Assembly: GCF_001590985.1 (NCBI RefSeq)
Contig: NZ_BCTX01000024.1
Location: 1-64,000, forward strand
Origin: Novosphingobium naphthalenivorans NBRC 102051
GTDB taxonomy: Bacteria > Pseudomonadota > Alphaproteobacteria > Sphingomonadales > Sphingomonadaceae
DNA length: 64,000 nt
Direction of reading: 5' to 3'
Part shown: one piece after another, positions 25,300 to 32,720 of the stretch
Layout of the letters: the number at the start of each line of letters is the position of its first letter
How positions within the stretch are numbered: position 1 is the first letter of the stretch
Program-made: the position numbers and the translations under genes
Notes under the pieces: model-generated
What the model was told of the DNA's origin: nothing
The model's input: only the letters and a program-made list of their open reading frames with translations
Database searches by the model: none

Positions 25300-27576
25300 A
25301 TGACCAGCGGAGCCGTAGCAGCAGCCAGAAACATCCTCACGCGCCTCCACGAGGTGATGGCGTCGCGCAGTCATGCGCAGGCGAAGCTGAACACCGTGGC
25401 GGAAGTGATCGGGGAGTGCCTCAATAGCGAGGTCTGCTCGGTCTATCTCCTGCGTGAGGGGATGCTAGAACTGTTCGCGACACGCGGCCTGGCACAGGAA
25501 GCCGTGCACGTTACGCGCATGGCGGTGGGAGAGGGTCTCGTCGGCACCATCGCCGATCAGATCGAGACCCTCAACCTCGCTGAGGCTGCAGCCCATCCGG
25601 ACTTCTCCTACCGGCCGGAAACGGGCGAGGACAAGTTCCACTCCTTTGCCGGCGTGCCGATCGTGCGGCGCGAACGGGCGGTGGGCGTGCTGTGCGTGCA
25701 GCATGTCGATCCGCGCCGCTACGAGGAAGTGGAGATCGAGGCGCTGCAGACAGTGGCGATGGTGCTCTCCGAGCTGATCGTCAACGCGGGCCTTATCGAC
25801 GAGGAAGGCGCCGGCGCGCTCGACGCGGCGCAGACCGGGCCCGAACAGCTTCGCGGGCTGACGCTTGTGAAGGGGCTGGCGTCCGGCGTGGCCGTGTTCC
25901 ACCAGCCGCGCGTCAGGATCGAGCACATCGTGGCCGAGGATACCGAGGCCGAGCGCCAGCGGGTGATCCTCGCATTCGACAAGATGCGCGAGCAGATCGA
26001 CCGCATGGCCAGCCAGGCCGAATTCGGCGTGGGCGGCGAGCAGGAGGAAGTGCTCGAGACCTACCGCATGTTCGCTTACGACGAAGGCTGGACGCGCCGG
26101 ATCAACGAAGCGATCGATTCCGGTCTGACCGCCGAAGCCGCGATCGAGCGCGTGCAGCAGCGCACGCGTATGCGGATGCGCCAGATCGACGATCCGCTGC
26201 TGGCCGACCGTATGCACGATCTGGAGGATCTGGCGAACCGGCTCTTGCGGATCGTTTCCGGCCAGCTCGGCACGGCGGCTTCGCTGGGCCTGCGGGCGGA
26301 CGCCATTCTGATCGCGCGCAATCTGGGGCCGGCCGAGCTGCTCGAATACGACCGCCGCCGCCTCAAGGGCGTGATTCTGGAGGAAGGCTCGCTCACCAGC
26401 CATGTCGTGATCGTGGCGCGGGCCATGGGTATCCCGGTGCTCGGGCGCGTGCGGGGCCTGCGCGGCGTGGTGCGCGAGGGCGATCAGCTCCTGCTCGATG
26501 CGGATCAGGCCACGGCAATGGTGCGCCCTTCGGCGGGCGTGGTCGAGGCATTCGAGGCGCGCTTTGCCAAGAGCCGCGAGCGGCAGGCCGCCTATGCCGC
26601 GCTGCGCGACGTCAAGCCGGTGTCGCGTGACGGGCAGCGGGTCATGGTGAAGATCAATGCGGGGCTTCGCGACGATCTTGCCAATCTCAGCCTGACCGGC
26701 GCCGACGGCATCGGCCTGTTCCGCACCGAGTTCCAGTTCCTGGTGTCGGCGACGCTGCCCCAGCGCGAGCGGCAGACGCGGCTCTACCGCGACGTGATGG
26801 ATGCCGCGGGCGACAAGCCGGTGGTCTTCCGCACGGTCGATATCGGCGGCGACAAGACGCTGCCCTATCTGCGCCACGACGACGGGGAGGGTGAGGAGAA
26901 CCCGGCGATGGGCTGGCGCGCGCTGCGCGTCGCGCTCGAACGCGATGGCCTGCTCAAGGCGCAGGCGCGTGCCCTGCTCGAAGCGGGGGCGGGGCGCACG
27001 CTCCATGTCATGTTCCCGATGGTGGCCGAGCCGTGGGAGTTCGATGCGGCCAAGGCGGTGTTCGACGGGCAGCTTGCCTATCTCAAGCAGCAGAAGAAGC
27101 TGCTGCCCGAAGCGATCCGCTACGGCGTCATGCTCGAAGTGCCGGCACTGGCCGAGCAACTGGACCTGCTGGCGCCGAAGATCTCGTTCCTTTCGATCGG
27201 CACCAACGATCTGACGCAGTTCCTGTTCGCCGCCGACCGTTCGAATCCGAAGCTGGCGGAACGCTATGACTGGCTGAGCCCGGCGATCCTGCGCTTCCTC
27301 CGCCGGGTCGTGCGCAGCCTCGATGGCTTCAATGTCGACATCAGCGTCTGCGGCGAGATGGGCGGGCGCCAGCTTGAGGCGCTGGCGCTGCTGGGGCTGG
27401 GGATCCGGACCATGTCGATCACCCCGGCCTCGGTGGGGCCCGTCAAGGAACTGGTGGGCAAAGTCGATCTGGGCGAGATCGGTGCGGCCATGGAAGGCTG
27501 GCTCACTTCGCCGCCGGCGGACTTGCGGGCCGCGATAACCAAATGGGCCGCTGGCAGGGGCATCCATACCGACTGA
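25300..27576 (+). CDS. ptsP: Phosphoenolpyruvate-protein phosphotransferase PtsP (enzyme I-Ntr)
   Basis: The 758-residue protein starts with a GAF domain (about residues 18-155) and continues with the enzyme I core. PEP phosphorylates the His in TSHVVIVARAMGIPVLG (about residue 368). The PEP-binding C-terminal barrel contains DGIGLFRTEFQFL, GGDKTLPYL and MFPMVAEPWEFD, and the essential Cys in VCGEMGG (about 684). EI-Ntr passes phosphate to NPr and EIIA-Ntr to signal nitrogen or potassium state rather than import sugar. The GAF domain senses a small molecule, often glutamine in relatives. Genes for NPr and EIIA-Ntr are not in this window. Confidence 0.95.
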   Translation: MTSGAVAAARNILTRLHEVMASRSHAQAKLNTVAEVIGECLNSEVCSVYLLREGMLELFATRGLAQEAVHVTRMAVGEGLVGTIADQIETLNLAEAAAHPDFSYRPETGEDKFHSFAGVPIVRRERAVGVLCVQHVDPRRYEEVEIEALQTVAMVLSELIVNAGLIDEEGAGALDAAQTGPEQLRGLTLVKGLASGVAVFHQPRVRIEHIVAEDTEAERQRVILAFDKMREQIDRMASQAEFGVGGEQEEVLETYRMFAYDEGWTRRINEAIDSGLTAEAAIERVQQRTRMRMRQIDDPLLADRMHDLEDLANRLLRIVSGQLGTAASLGLRADAILIARNLGPAELLEYDRRRLKGVILEEGSLTSHVVIVARAMGIPVLGRVRGLRGVVREGDQLLLDADQATAMVRPSAGVVEAFEARFAKSRERQAAYAALRDVKPVSRDGQRVMVKINAGLRDDLANLSLTGADGIGLFRTEFQFLVSATLPQRERQTRLYRDVMDAAGDKPVVFRTVDIGGDKTLPYLRHDDGEGEENPAMGWRALRVALERDGLLKAQARALLEAGAGRTLHVMFPMVAEPWEFDAAKAVFDGQLAYLKQQKKLLPEAIRYGVMLEVPALAEQLDLLAPKISFLSIGTNDLTQFLFAADRSNPKLAERYDWLSPAILRFLRRVVRSLDGFNVDISVCGEMGGRQLEALALLGLGIRTMSITPASVGPVKELVGKVDLGEIGAAMEGWLTSPPADLRAAITKWAAGRGIHTD

Positions 27577-27730
27577 TATTTGTCATCTGGCCGCCGTATG
27601 CCGCAAGCAGGACGGTGCTGGCCGCAATATAATCCATCATTTTCTCGGCACCCGATTGACTTTGGGCGGCCGGGCGGTTTGGTTATGCACCACTTACGGG
27701 AAATAACGATCAATACCCTTCGGGAGCCGC

Positions 27731-28882
27731 ATGGATAGCCAGAATTCCGATAGCCTGGGACAGGCAGGTCTTCCATTGACTGCCGGGGGACGGTTGCGTT
27801 CCGCGCGGGAGGCAGCGGGTCTCACGCGCGCCGACATCTCGTCACAGACGAAGATTGCCGAGCGCCACCTTTGCGCTATCGAGGAAGACCGTTTCGGCGA
27901 TCTTGCCGCCCGCACGTATGCCGTCGGCTTCGCGCGGGCCTATGCGCGCGCGCTGGGGCTCGACGAGGGCGAGATCGCGGCCGCCGTTCACGCACAGATC
28001 GATGCCGAGGAAGCCGACCAGACGAACGTGGTGTCGAGCTTCGAGCCGGGTGATCCCGCGCGGGTGCCGCCGGTGCGGCTGGCATGGCTTGCCGCAGGCG
28101 GCGCGGTTGTCGTGATCGTTCTGCTGCTGGTGTTCTGGAGCAGTTTCCTGTCGCCTGAAGGCAAGCTGCCGGATCTGCTTCCGGCCGAAACCGCAAAGCC
28201 GGTGGCGAGTGCTCCCGCAACGGTGTCTGCACCTGCGCCGGTCGCGAGTGACAGCCCGGTCGTGCTGACGGCGACGGCCGACAATGTGTGGATCAAAGTG
28301 ACCGACGGCAGCGGCAAGCCGCTGCTGGACAAGAAACTGGCCAAGGGCGAAAGCTGGACCGTGCCTGCGGATGTCCGGGCGCCGCAACTGCGCACCGGCC
28401 GCCCCGATGCCTTGCAGCTTACCGTTGGCGGCAAGGCCATTCCGCCGCTGGCCACGCGGCCCGAGACGGTATCGGGCGTATCGCTCGCCGCACCGGTCCT
28501 GCTGGCCCGCTCGGCTACCGTCCCGGCGCCGAGTCCCACGCCCGCCGCCACCCAGGCGCAGCAGCCTGTACGGCGCCCCGTGGCGAACCGCACCACGGCA
28601 AACACGCCGGAGCCGGCTCCTTCGCCTCAGGCCACTCCCACGCAGCAGGTCACGCCGGACCGGGCTTCGCCGCGTCCGTCGGGCACGACGTCTTCGAGGC
28701 CGGGCGCTACGCCGAGCGCTACGGCGGGAACCAAGCCGGCGCCTTCGCCCGTGCCAACGGCCACGCAGAAGCCGGCTACGGCTCCGTCCACGGCTCCAGC
28801 TCCCACGGCCAATGCCGTGCCGGCCCCGGCCGCGCCGCAGCCGAGCCGCCCGGCGGAGCCTCTTTCCACGGTTTCGGACTAG
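27731..28882 (+). CDS. RodZ-like helix-turn-helix membrane protein
   Basis: The 383-residue protein has a HTH_25-type N-terminal domain (GGRLRSAREAAGLTRADISSQTKIAERHLCAIE, about residues 19-52), one membrane helix (about 117-137, WLAAGGAVVVIVLLLVFWSSF) and an extracytoplasmic DUF4115-like beta domain (VVLTATADNVWIKVTDGSGKPLLDKKLAKGE, about 178-208). It ends in a long Pro/Ala/Thr tail without clear structure. This is the arrangement of RodZ, which helps anchor MreB and set cell shape. Its neighbour is a CpoB-like envelope protein. The tail is unusually long. Confidence 0.85.
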   Translation: MDSQNSDSLGQAGLPLTAGGRLRSAREAAGLTRADISSQTKIAERHLCAIEEDRFGDLAARTYAVGFARAYARALGLDEGEIAAAVHAQIDAEEADQTNVVSSFEPGDPARVPPVRLAWLAAGGAVVVIVLLLVFWSSFLSPEGKLPDLLPAETAKPVASAPATVSAPAPVASDSPVVLTATADNVWIKVTDGSGKPLLDKKLAKGESWTVPADVRAPQLRTGRPDALQLTVGGKAIPPLATRPETVSGVSLAAPVLLARSATVPAPSPTPAATQAQQPVRRPVANRTTANTPEPAPSPQATPTQQVTPDRASPRPSGTTSSRPGATPSATAGTKPAPSPVPTATQKPATAPSTAPAPTANAVPAPAAPQPSRPAEPLSTVSD

Positions 28883-29044
28883 GCACTCTCGACAGGTCGC
28901 GGGACATGCGGCAACAATCCTGATGGACGTTCCCTTGGTTAATGCGCCGTTCCGTTCGCTTGTGCCAGCAAACGGCGGGCCTGATGCAGGCCGTCCAGGG
29001 CGAAGCCCCCACGCGGGGCAATGGGACACGGAGTTGAATTGGCA

Positions 29045-30010
29045 ATGAAAGCTTCTTTTGGCGGTACTTTGTCCGCGCGCCTCATGGCAACGGCGGCCGT
29101 AGCGGCAATGCTGGTGTCCGGGCTGGTATCCGGCGCGGTGCCGGCGATGGCCCAGGACAGCGTCGACGGGCGGCTGAAGAAGGTCGAGGCGGAAGTGCGG
29201 GCCTTGCAGCGCAAGGTTTTCCCGGGGCCGGATGGCAAGTTCTTCGAGCCCGAAATCACGCCCACGCCAGCCCCGGCGGGCACGCCGCTCCAGCCTGCGA
29301 CGACGCCGGTGACGGACCTGCTAACGCGCATGGATGCGGTGGAAGCGCAGATGGCGCGGCTGACCTCGCAGATCGAGGAAAACAGCAACCGCATCAACCA
29401 GCTGGAGGCAAAGCTGGCTGGAGGCCTGCAACCCGCTGCTGCACCGGTCCCTGCGGAGAACGCCGGGCCTGCGCCGCAAAGCAATCTTGCCGCGATGACG
29501 GGCGGCGCTTCGGCAAAGCCCGCCCCGACTCCCGCTCCGGCCCCGGCTGCAGCCAAGCCTGCCGCACCGTCCTCGGCCCGCGTCGATGCCGTCAAGGCGA
29601 TCGTCAAACCGCAGACCGACGATCCGGCTGACGACGAATACAGCTATGGCTACCGCCTGTGGGAGGCGAAGTTCTATCCAGAGGCCGAGCAGCAGCTGAA
29701 GCTGTTCCTCGAAAAGTATCCCAAGCACCGCCGCGCGAGCTGGGGCCGCAACCTGCTCGGCCGCGCCTATCTCGACGACGGCAATCCGGGTGAGGCGGCC
29801 AAGTGGTTCCTGCAGAACTACCAGACCGACAAGCGCGGCGAACGCGCGCCGGACAGCCTGCTCTATCTCGCCATCACGATGAAGCAGATGAAGGACACCA
29901 AGCGCGCCTGCATCGCGCTGGCCGAATTCAGCGAGACGTATGCCGCCGAGGCCGCGGGCCGTCTGAACAGCCTCTATACGTCCACGCGCAATGGGCTCGC
30001 CTGCAGCTGA
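29045..30010 (+). CDS. CpoB/YbgF-like periplasmic TPR protein
   Basis: The 321-residue product has a signal peptide (cut after AMAQ), a short coiled-coil stretch (VDGRLKKVEAEVRALQRKV and ARLTSQIEENSNRINQLEAKL), an Ala/Pro-rich linker and a TPR domain at the C-terminus (YRLWEAKFYPEAEQQLKLFLEKYPKHRRASWGRNLLGRAYLDDG). CpoB proteins coordinate peptidoglycan synthesis with outer-membrane constriction via Tol-Pal. Here the gene follows rodZ and overlaps the tilS start by 20 bases, an order unlike the E. coli tol-pal locus. The start is ATG 29045, with GGAG nearby. Confidence 0.85.
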   Translation: MKASFGGTLSARLMATAAVAAMLVSGLVSGAVPAMAQDSVDGRLKKVEAEVRALQRKVFPGPDGKFFEPEITPTPAPAGTPLQPATTPVTDLLTRMDAVEAQMARLTSQIEENSNRINQLEAKLAGGLQPAAAPVPAENAGPAPQSNLAAMTGGASAKPAPTPAPAPAAAKPAAPSSARVDAVKAIVKPQTDDPADDEYSYGYRLWEAKFYPEAEQQLKLFLEKYPKHRRASWGRNLLGRAYLDDGNPGEAAKWFLQNYQTDKRGERAPDSLLYLAITMKQMKDTKRACIALAEFSETYAAEAAGRLNSLYTSTRNGLACS

Positions 30011-30986
30011 GGGCAGCCTGACGGCCGGGGCGGTCGAGCGGTTTCGCACCGGCCTTCGCGAGATCTGGCCGGAAGGCGCGGATGAACCCGAAGCTCGGCT
30101 GGGGCTTGCCGTTTCGGGCGGGCCGGACAGTCTGGCCTTGCTCCTGCTTGCTCACGCGGCGCTGCCGGGCCGGGTGGAAGCGGCGACTGTCGATCATGGC
30201 CTGCGCCCCGAAAGCGCGGCCGAGGCTGTCGAAGTCGCGCGGGTCTGTGCCGGGCTGGGCGTGCCGCACGCCGCGCTGTCGGTCGAAGTCGCCGTCGGCA
30301 ATATCCAGGCCGAGGCCCGGCTGGCGCGCTATACCGCGCTGGCGGACTGGGTAGAGGAACGCGGCCTGGCCGCGCTGGCAACCGCGCATCATGCCGACGA
30401 TCAGGCCGAAACGCTGCTGATGCGGCTCAACCGTGCGAGCGGCGTGGCCGGCCTGGCCGGCGCGCGCGCGCGGGGCCGGGTGCCCGATACGCCGATCCCG
30501 CTGCTGCGTCCGGTGCTCGACTGGCGGCGGGGCGAGCTGGGCGAAGTGGTCCGTGCCGCAGGACTCGTCGCGGCGGATGATCCCAGCAATGCCAACGACC
30601 GCTTCGACCGGGTGCGCATCCGCAAGGCGCTGGCCGATGCCGACTGGCTCGACGTTGCCGCCATGGCCCGCAGCGCGGCGCATATCGCCGAAGCCGATGC
30701 CGCGCTTGACTGGATGGCCTCGCTCGAATGGCGCTCCTGCGTGAAGAAGGAGCCGATGGGACTGAAATACAAGCCGCAGGCCCCGCGCGCGGTGGCACTG
30801 CGGGTCGTGGCGCGCATCGTCCACGAACTCGGCGGCGAGGAACCGCGCGGCAGCGCCGTGGCGCGGCTGGTCGACACGCTGGTGGCAGGCCGCCCGGCCT
30901 CGATCGGCGAACTGGTCGTGCGGCCCAATGCCGGCGGCTGGAGTTTCGCGAAAGCGCCGGTCAGGGCCGCGAAGCGCCGGGACTGA
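29991..30986 (+). CDS. tilS: tRNA(Ile)-lysidine synthase
   Basis: The 331-residue enzyme adds lysine to the wobble C of the AUA-reading tRNA-Ile. It has the PP-loop ATPase motif SGGPDS at residues 42-47, the LATAHHADDQAETLLMRLNRASG block (about 128-150) and the RVRIRKALA region. It starts inside the last codons of the upstream cpoB-like gene, so the two are translationally coupled. The C-terminal extension beyond residue 250 is compact, as is usual for the shorter alphaproteobacterial forms. It is an essential gene in most bacteria. Confidence 0.9.
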   Translation: MGSPAAEGSLTAGAVERFRTGLREIWPEGADEPEARLGLAVSGGPDSLALLLLAHAALPGRVEAATVDHGLRPESAAEAVEVARVCAGLGVPHAALSVEVAVGNIQAEARLARYTALADWVEERGLAALATAHHADDQAETLLMRLNRASGVAGLAGARARGRVPDTPIPLLRPVLDWRRGELGEVVRAAGLVAADDPSNANDRFDRVRIRKALADADWLDVAAMARSAAHIAEADAALDWMASLEWRSCVKKEPMGLKYKPQAPRAVALRVVARIVHELGGEEPRGSAVARLVDTLVAGRPASIGELVVRPNAGGWSFAKAPVRAAKRRD

Positions 30987-31010
30987 CGGCCCCATTTCGA
31001 TCAAACAAAT

Positions 31011-31083
31011 CCGTTCGTGTCGAGCGAAGTCGAGACACGTTGGCGCGGCGCTCACGTGTCTCGACTTCGCTCGACACGAACGG
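31011..31083. repeat. Perfect 30-bp inverted repeat between convergent genes
   Basis: The arm at 31011-31040 (starting CCGTTCGTGTCGAGCGAAGT) is the exact reverse complement of 31054-31083, around a 13-base loop. As RNA it would form a very stable hairpin in either direction, ideal to end both tilS and the converging L,D-transpeptidase transcript. The GTCGAGCGAAGTCGAGAC core looks like a mobile extragenic palindrome. Confidence 0.85.
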
Positions 31084-31111
31084 GGGGTAGCAGTGTTGCG
31101 GGCTCGGGCGA

Positions 31112-31792
31112 TCAGTGGCCGACGAGGCTGTCGCCGAGGCTGACCTGCTTGCCGCGCGTGATATAGACCTTGTCGCCCAGATGGGTGGTCGCGAAGAGCT
31201 TGGCGGCGAAATCCTCGGGCATTCCCACGCAGCCGTGGCTGGCGTAGCCCTTCTCCACCTTGGAGCCGTGGAGAGTGATGCCGTCGTCGGTCAGGCGCTG
31301 CATGTAGGGCATCGGCGCGCCGGTGTAGATGTTGGAAACATGATCCCGGTCCTTCTGGGTGATCGGGAATACGCCCAGCGGCGTCGGTTTGTCCTCGGTG
31401 CCCAGCAGCACGGCGGTGGCGCCGATCTCGTAGCCGTCGCGGAACACCGAGAGCACGCGCGCGTCGAGATCGACCGTGATGACGATCGGGCCCTTGGGCA
31501 CGTCCTTCTCGTTCCAGTGCCATTCGCCGTACTTGATCGGCCCGTTGATCGGCAGGATGCGCTTGATGACGAAAGGCTCGTTGGTAGCGGCGGCTTTCGG
31601 GGCGGGGGCGGGGGCGGGGGCAGGAGCCTGCTCGGGCGTCCTGGATAGCGGCGCGGGAGCCTTGGTGGCAGCGACCGAGGCCTCGGCCAGCGAGGCGGGT
31701 TTGGGCTTGGACGGGGCAGCCGCCATGACCAGCACGCCGGCAATGGCGGCGAGGGCGACGAAGCCCGAGGCGAGAAAGATACGTCCGTCCAC
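31112..31792 (-). CDS. L,D-transpeptidase (YkuD/ErfK) family protein
   Basis: The 226-residue protein is anchored or secreted by an N-terminal hydrophobic stretch (about residues 6-25, FLASGFVALAAIAGVLVMAA), followed by an Ala/Pro linker and the YkuD domain. The catalytic motif is ITLHGSKVEKGYASHGCVGMP, with the active cysteine in SHGC. A Gly stands where most L,D-transpeptidases have Arg (SHGC-I/V-R), a variant I associate with alphaproteobacterial members. It would make 3-3 peptidoglycan cross-links or attach proteins. The start is placed at GTG 31792, which has AAGGAA upstream. Confidence 0.85.
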   Translation of the reverse strand: MDGRIFLASGFVALAAIAGVLVMAAAPSKPKPASLAEASVAATKAPAPLSRTPEQAPAPAPAPAPKAAATNEPFVIKRILPINGPIKYGEWHWNEKDVPKGPIVITVDLDARVLSVFRDGYEIGATAVLLGTEDKPTPLGVFPITQKDRDHVSNIYTGAPMPYMQRLTDDGITLHGSKVEKGYASHGCVGMPEDFAAKLFATTHLGDKVYITRGKQVSLGDSLVGH

Positions 31793-31973
31793 TAAAGCGG
31801 TTCCTTGGCAATTCCGGGCGCGAATCCCGGGGCCTTCCTTGGCATATCTTCGCCTAAGACGGGGTAAACCGCCAGAGTGCAGCCAAGGCCGTCCCGTCGC
31901 AGGACTGGCAGCAGGCAAAAGTTAATGCGCTTCGTTGCCTGCGGTGCAGCCGTTTTTCCTGCGGGTAGCGGGC

Positions 31974-32609
31974 CTATTTCTTGCCCGAAGGGGACCGCGC
32001 GATGCCTTCGCTCAGGATCGAATTGGCGAGGTCCGCCACTTCCTCGGGGCTCGCGTCGTCGGACCAGACGGCATAGCGCAGGCCCAGGAACACGTTCATG
32101 CCCATGATTGCCCAGGCGTGAGCCTCGCCCAGTCCCTCGCGCAGTTCGCCCCGGCGCGCGCCTTCGGCCAGGCGTTCGCGGATGCGGTTGGCGGTGGTCT
32201 GGTAGTGCTGGCGGAAGCTTGCCGGATCGACGAATTCGCACTCGTCGATGATCCGGTAGATTTCCTTGTGCTCGCGCGCGAAGCGCAGGAAGCCGGCGAA
32301 GGCCGCGCGCTCGACATCCAGCGCGGGCAGATCGGCTTGCAAGGCGTTCTTCGCCGCTTCGCGGACTTTGCCGCTGAGATCGTCCACCAGCGCACGGAAG
32401 ATTTCGTCCTTCGAATCGAAGTACGTGTAGAAACTGCCCAGCGCGGTGCCCGCGCGGCGGGTGATCGCAGTGATCGAGGCATCGTGAAAGCCGCGCTCGC
32501 CGAATTCGATGGCCGCCGCATCGAGCAGTTTGCGCAAGGTCCTGCGGCCGCGTTCGGTACGCGGCACCTTGCCTGCCGGAGTTGCGTTGCTCGCGTCTGC
32601 TGTGGTCAC
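31974..32609 (-). CDS. TetR family transcriptional regulator
   Basis: The 211-residue protein has a TetR N-terminal DNA-binding domain (about residues 20-66: RRTLRKLLDAAAIEFGERGFHDASITAITRRAGTALGSFYTYFDSKDEIFRALV) and a helical ligand domain. GTG 32609 (VTTADASN) is chosen. The frame runs upstream 30 codons into the operator region and that part is unlikely to be translated. It is divergent from a TonB-dependent receptor, and the 20-bp palindrome at 32654-32673 lies between them, so it probably represses the receptor unit and itself. The ligand is unknown. Confidence 0.88.
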   Translation of the reverse strand: MTTADASNATPAGKVPRTERGRRTLRKLLDAAAIEFGERGFHDASITAITRRAGTALGSFYTYFDSKDEIFRALVDDLSGKVREAAKNALQADLPALDVERAAFAGFLRFAREHKEIYRIIDECEFVDPASFRQHYQTTANRIRERLAEGARRGELREGLGEAHAWAIMGMNVFLGLRYAVWSDDASPEEVADLANSILSEGIARSPSGKK

Positions 32610-32653
32610 AGGGACACAGGTAAACCGCCTTGGGCAGCTTGGCAAACATTCAA

Positions 32654-32684
32654 AGTTGAAACATGGTTCAACTATCAATATAGG
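32654..32684 (+). promoter_or_regulatory. Receptor promoter with overlapping TetR-type operator
   Basis: AGTTGAAACATGGTTCAACT (32654-32673) is a 20-bp palindrome with perfect 7-bp arms and one mismatched pair inside. It overlaps a candidate plus-strand promoter: TTGAAA (32656-32661), 17-base spacer, TATAGG (32679-32684). A repressor bound here would cover the -35 and spacer. It sits midway between the tetR start (32609) and the receptor start (32721). Confidence 0.65.
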
Positions 32685-32720
32685 ATAGGCCAACAACAAG
32701 GTTCATTGGGAGCATAAGTG

